Assembly (NCBI RefSeq): GCF_009909195.1
Contig: NZ_JAAAMU010000002.1
Coordinates: 496,001 to 560,000, forward strand
Length of the DNA: 64,000 bases
From: Paenibacillus sacheonensis
GTDB taxonomy: Bacteria > Bacillota > Bacilli > Paenibacillales > Paenibacillaceae
Reading direction: 5' to 3'
A program made the translations under genes and the position numbers. A model generated the notes under the pieces. The model worked only from the letters and a program-made list of their open reading frames with translations. It ran no database searches and was not told where the DNA came from. Shown here one piece after another: positions 44,985 through 54,297 of the stretch (positions within the stretch are counted from its first letter, which is position 1; each line of letters begins with the position of its first letter).

Positions 44985-45482
44985 ATGAATTATGTGAATC
45001 CTTATTGGAGAGCTCCTTCTCTTGTTCCCGTCTGGCTCACCACTCCCCAGCAAGCAGCTGAACTAATTAAGGAGTCTGTACAAGGAGAACGAAGTGACGA
45101 ACTGTTTTATGATCAGTTGATCAAGATGGCTCCGAATGCACAGCAAGCTGCCATCATCGCCTCGATAAGAGACGATGAACGGGGGCATAATCGCATGTTT
45201 AGGCAAATGTACCAGGACTTAACCGGCTATCAAGTCACAGGGACATTGAACGAAGATAATCCGATCGTGAACTCGTACATGGACGGCTTGCAGAAAGCGT
45301 TCGATGGCGAATTGGCCGCGGTTGAGAAATATAGAAAGATCTGGTTTGGGCTCCCGAACGGTATCTATAAGGATACTTTGTACGGCATTATCGTGGATGA
45401 ACAGAAGCATGCTGCTAAGTATAACAATTTACTTTTGCGCAATTTAAACACCGGGTTATATCGGGGTATGTCGCAGTCATAG
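44985..45482 (+). CDS. Ferritin-like domain protein
   Basis: A 165-residue four-helix-bundle protein with a probable di-iron site. The first metal glutamates fall in IKESVQGERSDELFYDQL and IRDDERGHNRMF (E-x-x-H), the second pair in GELAAVEKYRKIWF and VDEQKHAAKYNNLL (E-x-x-H). Length and helix order fit the ferritin-like/rubrerythrin-type group found in Bacillales, some of which are spore-associated. The ATG at 44985 follows GGAGG by six bases. It is monocistronic and is closed by a terminator at 45585. Role in iron or oxidative stress is inferred only. Confidence 0.78.
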   Translation: MNYVNPYWRAPSLVPVWLTTPQQAAELIKESVQGERSDELFYDQLIKMAPNAQQAAIIASIRDDERGHNRMFRQMYQDLTGYQVTGTLNEDNPIVNSYMDGLQKAFDGELAAVEKYRKIWFGLPNGIYKDTLYGIIVDEQKHAAKYNNLLLRNLNTGLYRGMSQS

Positions 45483-45584
45483 TCGCTCACACCTTCCCAC
45501 CTCCATGTAGCTCTTGGTGAGATTCCAATCTTTGGGGCTGTCATCATAAAAGGCAACTGGTCTGATTGTCATGAACCTAATGCA

Positions 45585-45619
45585 AAAGCCCGGACGATCT
45601 CAAATCGCCGGGCTTCTTT
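45585..45619 (+). terminator. Terminator of the ferritin-like gene
   Basis: AAGCCCGG pairs with CCGGGCTT, with CGAT/ATCG inside, followed by TCTTTAAT. Confidence 0.8.
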
Positions 45620-45753
45620 AATGATGACGTTCTGAATCATTGTCACATCCTTATACTGTCGGCCGGAGGTAACGCCTTCCCGCATTATTTGCATACAATA
45701 CGTTAGGGAATTTTGTATGTACATCCGGGATCGTAGCGGAAAGGAAATGTCAT

Positions 45754-46008
45754 ATGGAAAATTTAAACGAATTATTAAAAACTACTAGAGAAATTCAAAT
45801 AGCGAAAATTGAATTCATTGCTGCGTCAATTACTGCAATCGGAGACAGTTTATCAGTAGTCGCTGCCGGTCTTGCCCTAGATGCTTTGGAAAACCCGATC
45901 GATCAAATGTCGCAAAATCCATCGAATCGTTCAAAACAGTTGGACTCTATTCATCAAAATTTGGATTATTACATTAACGAATTGATACAGATCAGAAATC
46001 GCATTTGA
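45754..46008 (+). CDS. Small hypothetical protein
   Basis: An 84-residue acidic, helical protein (LNELLKTTREIQIAKIEFIA, a hydrophobic Ala/Val/Gly stretch SLSVVAAGLALDA and a Gln/Asn-rich tail). The ATG follows AAAGGAAA. No signal peptide or cysteines are seen, and I recognise no family. The central hydrophobic part is too short for a certain membrane span. Confidence 0.55.
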   Translation: MENLNELLKTTREIQIAKIEFIAASITAIGDSLSVVAAGLALDALENPIDQMSQNPSNRSKQLDSIHQNLDYYINELIQIRNRI

Positions 46009-46355
46009 TCAGGTTTACGCTCTACGCTGCTCTGCCGAATTAACCTGAAGCTGAATGCTCTTGTTGGTGAATCATGGTACAACCCCGGCAGAACAAGAAA
46101 AATTCGCTTGTTTCTGGAACACGAGCAAGGGAACCTATTGACGCAAGTATTATTTGCCGACGACTGATAGACAAATTGAAAGGACGACTCGTCGCCTAAC
46201 GTTGCTTTTTCCAGTCACGGAAGTAACTCATTATCATTTATTGGGGGCCCTCCCAAACGTGTTACAACCCATAATTCGCTCTCACGAGGAAAAAGGTTCA
46301 GTAATCGAACAAACTTTTTGACGATACTCGCTAGAAATCTCTTTAGGTGTAACGC
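46009..46355. other. Intergenic, possible 41-codon ORF
   Basis: A plus-strand ORF at 46074-46199 (MVQPRQNKKNSLVSGTRARE...) has only a weak GGTGA before the ATG and no known family. Nothing else was recognised. Confidence 0.3.
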
Positions 46356-46394
46356 AAAACAGCCAGCATCCGGTTTCCCGGTTGCTGGCTGTTT
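46356..46394 (-). terminator. Terminator of the first two-component operon
   Basis: AAACAGCCAGC pairs with GCTGGCTGTTT, with CCGG/CCGG inside, and T residues follow on the minus strand. It lies 27 bases below the kinase stop. Confidence 0.8.
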
Positions 46395-46420
46395 CACTTT
46401 AGATGTTGGAACTATCAAGT

Positions 46421-47638
46421 TCATCCAGCGAGAGGGAATCGCGCTTCGAATACCGTCTGCCACATGTCGCTCATCGCTGAAATCCGTCCGCCATGCGCTT
46501 CAATGATGCTCTTGACGATGGCAAGCCCAAGTCCCGTCCCGCCGGTTACTTTGGAACGGGATTGCTCAACCCGATAGAATCGGTCGAATATGAACTGCAG
46601 GTCGCTATTCGGAATTGGCTCGCCGTAATTGACGAAACGAACGATCGCTTCCCCCTCTTCTTCGGCAATGGCAATCACAACTTGCTTGCCGTCAGCGCCG
46701 TACCGGATCGAATTGGAGAGCAAGTTCTCGAAGCTGCGAACGAGCAAGTCGCCGTCCGCCCAGACTATGACTCGATCCACCTTCGCCGTTATACGAAGAA
46801 CGACGCCGGCACGCTCCGCAGAGGGAACGAACTCCTCCGCGAGCTGACGGAGGAACCCGACCAAGTCCAATTCAACCGGTCGGATCGGGTAGCCGTTGTT
46901 CACACGCGTATATTCGAAGAGATCGTCGATCAGCTTCCTTAAACTCTGTGCCTTCTCGTAAGCGATGTTGACATAATGGCGCAGTTCCGTCTCGTCTCTA
47001 TACCGGTCTTCCTCGATAACTTCGAGGAACCCGAGAATCGAGGTGAGCGGCGTTCTTAAATCATGCGATACACCGGTGATCAGATCGTTCTTCGATTTCT
47101 CGGCGTTTCGCTCCTCCTCGATGGATCGGCTCAGACGGGCAGCCATTTTATTAATGCTATCCGCGACTTCGGCAAGCTCACCATCTCGCACCGGAATCGG
47201 ACTGTCAAACCGTCCCTCGGCTATTTTGTCCAAGCCATCCCGGATCTCCACCAAATACACCCTGAGTTCGGAAGCCATCCTGTTAATGCCAGCCGCAACT
47301 GCACTTAGCTCGTCCGAGGCATTCACTGGCAGCGTTACATCGAGCTGCCCGCTCCTGATTTCATGCAGCGCGACCTCGATTTCTTTCAAGTAACGGGTCA
47401 AACCGCGTGCGAACAGGAAGAACATTACGACGAAGACGATAATCCCTGCAGTGATCATGACGGGGTACGAACCGATATGATTAATGATCCAAGGCAGAGG
47501 CCAGACGAGGAGATTATAGATGAGAAGCCATTGGAGCAGCTGCCTGCACAAGTAAACCAGAATCAATGAAGCGACCGCGCTTTGGAGCAATAGAAGCAGG
47601 AGCTTTACGCGCAGCGAGTAGAACCTTTTCCAATCCAT
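46421..47638 (-). CDS. Sensor histidine kinase
   Basis: A 405-residue membrane sensor kinase. Two N-terminal transmembrane helices (~10-45 and ~58-80, YPVMITAGIIVFVVMFFLFA) enclose a very short outer loop. A HAMP-like linker follows, which appears twice (residues ~80-130 and ~135-180). The H-box is VSHDLRTPL near residue 191, with the N-box FENLLSNSIRYG and G-box TGGTGLGLAIVKS. The ATG at 47638 follows GGAGGGA; the long upstream extension is the response-regulator gene in another frame. The tiny sensor loop suggests it senses membrane or cell-wall stress. It pairs with the regulator at 47664. Confidence 0.88.
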   Translation of the reverse strand: MDWKRFYSLRVKLLLLLLQSAVASLILVYLCRQLLQWLLIYNLLVWPLPWIINHIGSYPVMITAGIIVFVVMFFLFARGLTRYLKEIEVALHEIRSGQLDVTLPVNASDELSAVAAGINRMASELRVYLVEIRDGLDKIAEGRFDSPIPVRDGELAEVADSINKMAARLSRSIEEERNAEKSKNDLITGVSHDLRTPLTSILGFLEVIEEDRYRDETELRHYVNIAYEKAQSLRKLIDDLFEYTRVNNGYPIRPVELDLVGFLRQLAEEFVPSAERAGVVLRITAKVDRVIVWADGDLLVRSFENLLSNSIRYGADGKQVVIAIAEEEGEAIVRFVNYGEPIPNSDLQFIFDRFYRVEQSRSKVTGGTGLGLAIVKSIIEAHGGRISAMSDMWQTVFEARFPLAG

Positions 47639-47663
47639 CCGAATCCCTCCAAGGCAATTGCTC

Positions 47664-48365
47664 TTAGCTGCTCTCCATCTTATAGCCGATCCCCCATACC
47701 GTCTTGATGTAGCGGGGATTTCGGGGATCACACTCGAGCTTCTCACGAAGTCTGCGAATATGAACCATGACCGTATTTTTCGATTCCATGTAGGGTTCTT
47801 TCCACGCTTCTTCGTATATTTTGTCCATACTGAGCACAATATCCTTATTAACTGCCAGCAGATGAAGAATCGCGAACTCGCGCGGAGTCAGCTTCACTTC
47901 CTTCTGATCTACCGTGACAGTATGCGTGGCAACATTAATGACCAGATCCTCAATGACAATTTCGTCCTTACTGACAGCCGTCCGCTTGTCGAACCGGTTG
48001 TAGCGGCGAAGCTGGGATTTAACGCGGGCAATCAGCTCCAGTGGATTAAACGGTTTGGTGACATAATCGTCAGCTCCGATACTCAACCCTGCGATCTTAT
48101 CGATATCCTGGCTTTTCGCCGACAGCATAATGATTGGCATGTCTCTCTCTTCGCGTATTCGCATACACGCCTCGATGCCGTCGAGACGAGGCATCATGAC
48201 ATCAAGGACGATTAAATCCACTTCGTTCTTAGCTAGCAGCTCAAGAGCCTCAAGTCCGTCGGACGCCTTCAATAGCTTATAGCCTTCATTCTTCAAGTAG
48301 ATTTCCATGAGCTTCAGAATCTCTTTCTCGTCATCGACGATGAGGATCGTTTCTTTCGTGGACAT
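47664..48365 (-). CDS. OmpR-family response regulator
   Basis: A 233-residue regulator with a receiver domain (ILIVDDEKE, phosphoacceptor Asp in LIVLDVMMPRLDG, KPF at the lysine position) and a winged-helix DNA-binding domain (VKLTPREFAILHLLAVNKD, VMVHIRRLREKLE). The ATG at 48365 follows AGGAGGA. It is transcribed with its kinase, 25 bases apart, and sits immediately beside the O-acetylation genes, which are possible targets. Confidence 0.9.
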   Translation of the reverse strand: MSTKETILIVDDEKEILKLMEIYLKNEGYKLLKASDGLEALELLAKNEVDLIVLDVMMPRLDGIEACMRIREERDMPIIMLSAKSQDIDKIAGLSIGADDYVTKPFNPLELIARVKSQLRRYNRFDKRTAVSKDEIVIEDLVINVATHTVTVDQKEVKLTPREFAILHLLAVNKDIVLSMDKIYEEAWKEPYMESKNTVMVHIRRLREKLECDPRNPRYIKTVWGIGYKMESS

Positions 48366-48441
48366 AAGTTCCTCCTGGGACAAATAAACAATTACTTCCA
48401 GTTCCCACTATACCATTAAAAGCTTGCTGTACAAATCATGC

Positions 48442-49668
48442 CTAACTGCCCGATATCCCCAAATTTGTATTCATCAGCTGTGCCCAACTTGTTGTCCGCG
48501 CTGCAGTTGAGCTGTTAAGGAACAGGACATCCGTAATTTTTTTGCTTTTCACGATGGCCGCAAGGCTTCCCTTATAAGTGCGAGGATCAATCATATCAAT
48601 CTCCTCGAAGTGCGGGATTAGGAACGGAATAAATGCATTTGCATAAGAATCTTTCACCACGACTAATCTCTTACCATTCTTGTTAACGGTCAAGATCTGA
48701 CCTTCCGGGAAATCTCCCCCGAGAAACACCGCGTAAAACCCGTTGCCAGCAGTTGCATAATGAGGATCGACAACCTGGCGACTTGTGCTCTTCTTCGTAC
48801 GCACAGTATACGTATATCCACCATCCGGCACATAGTAGGTGATTGTGTCTGGATGCGACTTCAGGTTGCTGCTAAGCGTCGCCTTGTAACTGGAGCCTAA
48901 GAAACCCGTGATCGTTCCTTTCTTATAATCGCTAAGCGAATCCGGCTTCTCCCCCATCGACTTCATCAATTGCGTGTACGCATAATAAGCGCCGAGAGCT
49001 GTCCAATGATGATCGGTACGGAAATAAATATACTCTGACCTGTGCTGCTCAAGTGCGGAGTAGGCGTCTACCCCATTAACCCCTTTGGACAACTGCTTGT
49101 AGATCGCGCTGAAAGCATCCTTCTGTGAATCAGACATCTCTCGGTACTTCGAATCATTTAGAAAAGCTGCTGCTGACGGGGCGAGTAAGGCGTATACGCG
49201 CACATTCGAATGAACCGATGCCTTGAACTTGTTGATCGCTGCCGCGTACTGCTTGCCTGCTTCGGCAGAATAGTTGAACAGCGTCACGGCTTGGTTGTTC
49301 ATGATCAGATACTTCACTTTATCCGAGCCGGTTACGGAACTGCTTGCAGCCGTGTTATCTCCGCGTTCGAGAATGCTGACTCCGTTCTTCTCAGGTAGTC
49401 CCTTCAATCCCTTCAATCCCGCACCTGCCTGTACAAGCGAAGAACGAAATACAATGTTGTCTGAGAAATAGCTCTCTAATTCACGGGCATACTCGCCCTT
49501 GAACAACTTGTTCCATGTAAACGTTGGCGTTTGTGCCAATTTACGCTGCTCCAGTTCAGACAATCCCGCCGAATGGGCGCCAAGCAGATTAAATGCTCCT
49601 AGTCCGAATAGAATGAGTAAGAACGTCCCGGCATTGAGGGCGACAAACGATTTCTTATTGATTTTCAT
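48442..49668 (-). CDS. DHHW-family AlgX/AlgJ-like O-acetylation protein
   Basis: A 408-residue protein with an N-terminal signal anchor (VALNAGTFLLILFGLGAFNL) and an extracellular SGNH-like fold of the DHHW family. The signature YFRTDHHWTALGAYYAY is clear, and a later GDFPEGQILTVNKNGKRLVV region carries the family Lys/Asp block. It should work on the outer face of the membrane with the MBOAT protein encoded 15 bases upstream to acetylate an exopolysaccharide or wall polymer. AGGAG precedes the ATG. Confidence 0.88.
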   Translation of the reverse strand: MKINKKSFVALNAGTFLLILFGLGAFNLLGAHSAGLSELEQRKLAQTPTFTWNKLFKGEYARELESYFSDNIVFRSSLVQAGAGLKGLKGLPEKNGVSILERGDNTAASSSVTGSDKVKYLIMNNQAVTLFNYSAEAGKQYAAAINKFKASVHSNVRVYALLAPSAAAFLNDSKYREMSDSQKDAFSAIYKQLSKGVNGVDAYSALEQHRSEYIYFRTDHHWTALGAYYAYTQLMKSMGEKPDSLSDYKKGTITGFLGSSYKATLSSNLKSHPDTITYYVPDGGYTYTVRTKKSTSRQVVDPHYATAGNGFYAVFLGGDFPEGQILTVNKNGKRLVVVKDSYANAFIPFLIPHFEEIDMIDPRTYKGSLAAIVKSKKITDVLFLNSSTAARTTSWAQLMNTNLGISGS

Positions 49669-49683
49669 ATACGTGGTCTCCTA

Positions 49684-51081
49684 TTAAAATCTGTAGTACA
49701 AGAAAGGGTTATAGGTGCTGCCAACCAGCAATACTGTGGCAATGGCAAGTGCGGCTGCGTTTCCGATGATTGTCGCCGCGTTCTCGAGCCGCGGGAAGCT
49801 GCGTGCGAGTCGTGTTAGCGCGTTCTTCGCGAGCGGCGTGCACCCGATAATGGCGATAACGAACAACAGCAGATTTTCTTTGAAATAGATCCATAGTTCC
49901 TGGTTCGCCCACTCGCGTCCATAGAGCCCGAACATCGTTAACAGTGCCTTTGCAGCAGCCTTCAAATCGGTAAAATAGAACCAAACCCAGCCAATCAGCA
50001 TCACTGCCGTTGCATACAGATGTGCGAAGAACGACGGGAGCTTATCCAGCCATGCACCAAGGAACTGTCGTTCGATATAAATGAGAAAGCCGAAATAAAG
50101 TCCCCATATAATGAAGTTCCAGCTCGCCCCATGCCAGAAGCCAGTCAGGAACCAAACGACAAACAGATTGCGTACCATATGCTTGCGATTACCGCCAAGC
50201 GGAATGTACACATAGTCGCGGAAGAATCCGCCGAGCGACATGTTCCAGCGCCGCCAGAAGTCACCGGCGGACTTCGAGACGTAGGGATAGTCGAAGTTTT
50301 CTCGTAATTCGAACCCGAACATTTTGCCAATACCGATCGCCATATCGGAGTAGCCCGAGAAATCAAAGTAAATCTGCAGCGCGAATAAGCAAACACCGAA
50401 CCAGATGCCAAGAACAGTTGCATCTTCTGAACCGGGTTGTAACAGTTGAGAAACGGTTTCCCCAAGTAGGTTGGCGAATATCACTTTCTTGCCGAGACCA
50501 ATTACGAACCGGGTGACACCTTCGCTGAAACTTGCCAGAGATGCTTGAGGACGCTCGATTTGTTTCTCAATGTCACGGTAGCGAATGATTGGACCAGCGA
50601 CTAAATGCGGGAAGAACGAGACGTAGAGCAAGATATTCTTAGGCGTTGCAGGAGCAGGTATCGTTCCTTTGTACACATCTGTCAAATAGCAGATGATCTC
50701 AAACGTGAAGAACGAAACACCGATTGGAAGTGCAATATTGGGCTCAGCAAGCTGGAATGGCAGCACAGCATTCAAGTTTTCTACGAAGAAGCCTACATAC
50801 TTGAAGAAGCCTAATATGCCGATGTTAACGGCGATCGCCGCGATGTATTGCGCTTTGGCCAACCAGGTCCCTCGTGTCTTGGCTATACCAAGCGCAAACA
50901 AATAACCCGTTAAGGCGGCCGATAATAGAAGTACGACCCACACCGGTTCACCCCATGCGTAGAACAAGAAGGAAAAGCCGATCAGCAGCCAGACGCGGAA
51001 CGCCGGTTTACGACACGCATAATAGAGAACGAGTAAGGCGGGAAGAAACAAATACAGGAAGAACAAGCTGGAAAAGACCAT
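49684..51081 (-). CDS. MBOAT O-acyltransferase, AlgI-like
   Basis: A 465-residue polytopic membrane acyltransferase (about 11 helices) of the MBOAT family. It has the family motifs FPHLVAGPIIRYRDIEKQIE, YSDMAIGIGKMFGFELRENF and GFWHGASWNFIIWG with the invariant His. It passes acetyl groups across the membrane to the DHHW protein. GGAG lies 14 bases before the ATG, longer than usual, and a shorter-spaced ATG nearby is out of frame. The substrate polymer cannot be read from this window. Confidence 0.9.
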   Translation of the reverse strand: MVFSSLFFLYLFLPALLVLYYACRKPAFRVWLLIGFSFLFYAWGEPVWVVLLLSAALTGYLFALGIAKTRGTWLAKAQYIAAIAVNIGILGFFKYVGFFVENLNAVLPFQLAEPNIALPIGVSFFTFEIICYLTDVYKGTIPAPATPKNILLYVSFFPHLVAGPIIRYRDIEKQIERPQASLASFSEGVTRFVIGLGKKVIFANLLGETVSQLLQPGSEDATVLGIWFGVCLFALQIYFDFSGYSDMAIGIGKMFGFELRENFDYPYVSKSAGDFWRRWNMSLGGFFRDYVYIPLGGNRKHMVRNLFVVWFLTGFWHGASWNFIIWGLYFGFLIYIERQFLGAWLDKLPSFFAHLYATAVMLIGWVWFYFTDLKAAAKALLTMFGLYGREWANQELWIYFKENLLLFVIAIIGCTPLAKNALTRLARSFPRLENAATIIGNAAALAIATVLLVGSTYNPFLYYRF

Positions 51082-51210
51082 GATGTTTCATTTAACTCCT
51101 CTCAATCTTCATCTGAGAAGGAGTGTACCAGCTAAAACTTAACGGGCTTGTGCCGAAAAACTTAACAAATTCTTATCGTTAGCTTAGGATTGGACGAGGC
51201 AGGCTGAAAA
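51082..51210. promoter_or_regulatory. Upstream region of the O-acetylation operon
   Basis: Contains two direct ACTTAAC repeats, at about 51135-51170, followed by AAATTCTTATC. This resembles OmpR-type half-sites and the CTTAAAATTCT repeats upstream of the second two-component system. It may be a binding region for one of the two response regulators. Confidence 0.35.
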
Positions 51211-51237
51211 TAGAAAAAGCCGCGAATTACGCGGCTT
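51211..51237 (-). terminator. Second terminator below the second two-component operon
   Basis: AAGCCGCG pairs with CGCGGCTT, with a T-rich tract on the minus strand. Confidence 0.65.
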
Positions 51238-51373
51238 CCGGATGGGATATTAGGAGGAACTCGTCAGGAAGCTGTTCAGTTCCCAGGCGATTATTTTCAT
51301 AATATTACACGGAGGACGTCCCTCAGTTCTACAAGATCATCGTGCCCATTGTCTAGCGTTTTCAGCACGCGCA

Positions 51374-51401
51374 GAAAAAAGCCTGATTCCGATCAGGCTT
51401 T
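51374..51401 (-). terminator. Terminator of the second two-component operon
   Basis: AGCCTGAT pairs with ATCAGGCT over a four-base loop, with six T residues following on the minus strand. Confidence 0.88.
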
Positions 51402-51404
51402 CCC

Positions 51405-52091
51405 TTATCCTTTGAAACGGTACCCGGTTCCCCACACCGTCTCGACATACGCCGGGTTGGCCGAATCGGCTTCGATTTTTTCGCGGATTTTCCGGATATG
51501 CACCGTTACCGTTTGAAGATCGCCCTGGGCGTCGATGCCCCAAATTTTTTCAAACAGGTGGTCCTTACTGAATACCCGGTCCGGATGCCTCGCGAGGAAA
51601 TAAAGCAGGTCGAATTCTTTCGTCGTTAGCACGGTTTCGACTTCGTTCACGAAAACTTTTCTTGTATCCGGATCAATGCGCAGACCCCGAACGTGGATAT
51701 CGTTCTTCGTTTCCGCGACGCCGACCAGGCGGTCGTATCTCGCGAGATGAGCCTTCACCCTCGCCACGAGTTCGGCGGGTTTGAACGGCTTGGTGATGTA
51801 ATCGTCCGCGCCTAGGCCAAGCCCTCTGATCACATCGATATCCTCACGTCTAGACGAGACCATCAGTATGGGAATATTCTTCTTTTCCCGAATTTCTTTG
51901 CATACTTCGAAGCCGTTCTTGTTGGGCAGCATCAAATCGAGAATAATCAAATCATACAAACCGGATAAGCCCATTTCCAAGCCCGTTTTGCCGTCCATCG
52001 CCATCTCGACCTTATAGCCGTTTATCTCCAGATAATCCCGTTGGAGCTCCGAAATGGTCACGTCGTCTTCGATGAGAAGAATGGTTTTCAC
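51405..52091 (-). CDS. OmpR-family response regulator (second)
   Basis: A 228-residue regulator: receiver with LLIEDDVTIS, phospho-Asp in LIILDLMLPNKNG, KPFKPAEL; winged helix with VLTTKEFDLLYFLARHPDRV and VHIRKIREKIEAD. It starts at a GTG that overlaps the kinase stop (GTGA), so translation is coupled. Its N-terminus is duplicated as a dead fragment at 54298-54351. Direct repeats upstream of the operon are likely self-binding sites. Confidence 0.9.
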   Translation of the reverse strand: MKTILLIEDDVTISELQRDYLEINGYKVEMAMDGKTGLEMGLSGLYDLIILDLMLPNKNGFEVCKEIREKKNIPILMVSSRREDIDVIRGLGLGADDYITKPFKPAELVARVKAHLARYDRLVGVAETKNDIHVRGLRIDPDTRKVFVNEVETVLTTKEFDLLYFLARHPDRVFSKDHLFEKIWGIDAQGDLQTVTVHIRKIREKIEADSANPAYVETVWGTGYRFKG

Positions 52092-53563
52092 TGTTCATCA
52101 GTCCCCTTCATTATGGGAAGGCTTAACTTGATCGTCGTACCGCTACCAAGCTCGCTGTAAGCCGAGATAATGCCGCCATGCCCGTCCATGATTTGCTTGG
52201 CAATGGCCAGGCCGAGTCCGCTCCCGCCCGTATGCGCATTACGCGATTCGTCAGCGCGATAAAAGCGTTCGAAAATATGCGCTAGCGCGTCCTGCTCGAT
52301 ACCGATTCCGTTGTCCGTAATTTCAAGCATGATCTCGGCGCCCTCTCGGTAAGCCGACATATGGATGCTCGACTCGGCTTTGTCCATGTACCTCACGCTG
52401 TTCTGGATGATATTGCCCAGCACCCGTTTGAAATGATCTCTGTCCAAAGAAACCCTCGCGCGGGGATCAAGATCGATATCGGCGTGGAACTTTATCTTCC
52501 TTTTCTCCAGCTCGAATTGCAGCTCTTCCGTCCAATCGTGAAGGAACGGCACCACGTTTACCGCTTCAAATTGGAATGGCTGCCGGTTTAAGTCCAATTT
52601 TGAGTATAAGAATAGCTCTTGAATTAAGTGATCCATCTCATCTGCTTTGATGTCGATGGTACGCAGGTACTTCGCGTTCTTCTCCGGCGTATCGGCGACT
52701 CCCTCCATAATACCGTCGATATAACCTCTTATAGCCGTAAGCGGCGTTCTCAGGTCATGCGAGATATTCGCGATTAATTCTCTGCGATTGTTCTCGTACT
52801 GCATCTGTACTTGAATGGATTGCTGCAATCGAGAGCGCATCTCTTCGAAAGCGATGACCAATTGGCCGATTTCATCCTTGCCGGCAATCTGAAGCGTAAA
52901 ATCCAAATTGCCTTCCTTGATCTCTCGAGCCGCGTCTCGCAGCGTTTGAAGCGGTCGAATGATATGTTTGGACATGAGTGACGTTAGGAATACATGCGTC
53001 AGCACCAGAATGCAAAGCAGCGCAATGAACAAGGTCGGGAAGTATTTGCGAACGAAATACGTAACGGGATCGATTTTGGAAATAATGAAGATCGTACCTT
53101 GCTCTTGATTAAGGTACGCAAAGTCGTATTGCAAATATAAATAATTTACATTTGCGACCTTCTTGACCGGGTACTGACTGAATGTATCTTGCCCTTTGAA
53201 GAGAGGCAAGTTCATCGTCAACTCTTGTATTTGCTGAATGCCTGGCGAACGATATAAGATCACACCGTTCAAGCGGACAGCCAGGTAGGCGTTTTTGCTC
53301 TGTAACTCTTTTGTCATTTCATTCAAGTAAGCGGGATCCTTCAACAAATCAGGCTGGCGTTGGGCCGATCTTTTGATCTCCTTGGCGATATGTTCCACGT
53401 CTTCATGGTCGAACCGGTCCTCTGTGGATTCATAAACTCCTTTTAAATTTTGCAAGTCCCCTTTGAAGAACACGACCATGAGCAGCGAGACCAGCAGGAT
53501 CGAGACCAGCGGGATGACCAGCATCGCCGCGTAGGACAGTAGCAATTTCATGCGAATGGACAT
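52088..53563 (-). CDS. Sensor histidine kinase (second)
   Basis: A 491-residue membrane kinase. TM1 (LLSYAAMLVIPLVSILLVSL), an extracellular sensor domain of about 140 residues, TM2 (YFPTLFIALLCILVLTHVFL), HAMP, H-box ISHDLRTPLTAI near residue 268, N-box LGNIIQNSVRYMD, G-boxes ITDNGIGI and GGSGLGLAIAK. I chose the ATG at 53563, nine bases after AGGAG. It is the first gene of a two-gene operon with the regulator. The signal is unknown. Confidence 0.88.
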   Translation of the reverse strand: MSIRMKLLLSYAAMLVIPLVSILLVSLLMVVFFKGDLQNLKGVYESTEDRFDHEDVEHIAKEIKRSAQRQPDLLKDPAYLNEMTKELQSKNAYLAVRLNGVILYRSPGIQQIQELTMNLPLFKGQDTFSQYPVKKVANVNYLYLQYDFAYLNQEQGTIFIISKIDPVTYFVRKYFPTLFIALLCILVLTHVFLTSLMSKHIIRPLQTLRDAAREIKEGNLDFTLQIAGKDEIGQLVIAFEEMRSRLQQSIQVQMQYENNRRELIANISHDLRTPLTAIRGYIDGIMEGVADTPEKNAKYLRTIDIKADEMDHLIQELFLYSKLDLNRQPFQFEAVNVVPFLHDWTEELQFELEKRKIKFHADIDLDPRARVSLDRDHFKRVLGNIIQNSVRYMDKAESSIHMSAYREGAEIMLEITDNGIGIEQDALAHIFERFYRADESRNAHTGGSGLGLAIAKQIMDGHGGIISAYSELGSGTTIKLSLPIMKGTDEQ

Positions 53564-53728
53564 GCTCGGAACACTCCTCGCTTTCACGATTCTTTGCGAT
53601 CAAACATAAGGCATCCGAGCGAAGAAAACAAGACGAGCCTGGAAAGCATAAAGGCTAATGAATGAAAGCACCAATCCCTGCCGGCATATTCAGAATAAAC
53701 ATAGCCTCTAAACTAGTCATGAACTAGG

Positions 53729-53746
53729 TCTTAAAATTCTGTTAAC
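53729..53746. promoter_or_regulatory. Direct-repeat site upstream of the second kinase
   Basis: TCTTAAAATTCTGTTAAC contains two TTAA half-sites about 11 bases apart, the usual OmpR-type spacing. An almost identical site (TCTTAAAATTCTCTTAAC) stands at 54487-54504 upstream of the dead paralogous regulator. Confidence 0.5.
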
Positions 53747-53781
53747 TTCAATGGAACCGCACAACTTCAATACAGAATCGA

Positions 53782-54275
53782 TTATAAATGAGGATCGTCA
53801 CGTTTGATGTTCCTTTTCATTTTCGCTTGCCCTAATTTCCGAATTCCCATGAGCACGATCAATCCGGATAGCGTAATGGCAACGACTTCCCGGACAATAA
53901 AGAAGATAGGATGACGGTTGGGCTTTTCCTGTACGTTATGAATCCGGCGGTTCGTCTTCGCTTGGATATAGGTAGCCTGCGAAACTTGAAAGTCGTATCG
54001 GCTCGCCTTCGATCCCGTTTGGCCAAGGAGGCTGACTTCGGCTTCGTAATCGCCGGGCTTCAGCTCGGTCATCTTAGGCAGGTAAACATTGAACATCACG
54101 TATTTTCCGTAACGTTCTAACAGTCTCCGCCCGCCTCGGACATCTGCATAATAGGCGATAATCGAACCGACAAAATTCCCGAGCACGCCTGCCGTCACCA
54201 CGCCGGCATAGGACATCAAACCGTTTGCCGCTGCCGCACCTCCGGTCAGCAGAATGACTTCGCTATGTATCGGAA
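53782..54275 (-). pseudogene. Chimera of a DedA fragment and an unknown membrane protein
   Basis: The upper part (from about 54275) reads HSEVILLTGGAAAANGLMSY and FVGSIIAYYADVRGGRRLLE, which is the N-terminal core of a DedA/VTT membrane protein. It then switches in frame to NVYLPKMTELKPGDYEAEVS, a secreted beta-type domain followed by one transmembrane helix (VREVVAITLSGLIVLMGI) and a basic tail. No start with a ribosome site is present. It looks like an in-frame fusion made by deletion. A product from the internal ATG (145 residues) is possible but doubtful. Confidence 0.55.
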
Positions 54276-54297
54276 TTCAGGCGTCCTAAATTTGGGC

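Noticed and set aside
46074..46199. A 41-codon plus-strand ORF
   Set aside because: Weak ribosome site and no family; kept only as a remark in the intergenic entry.
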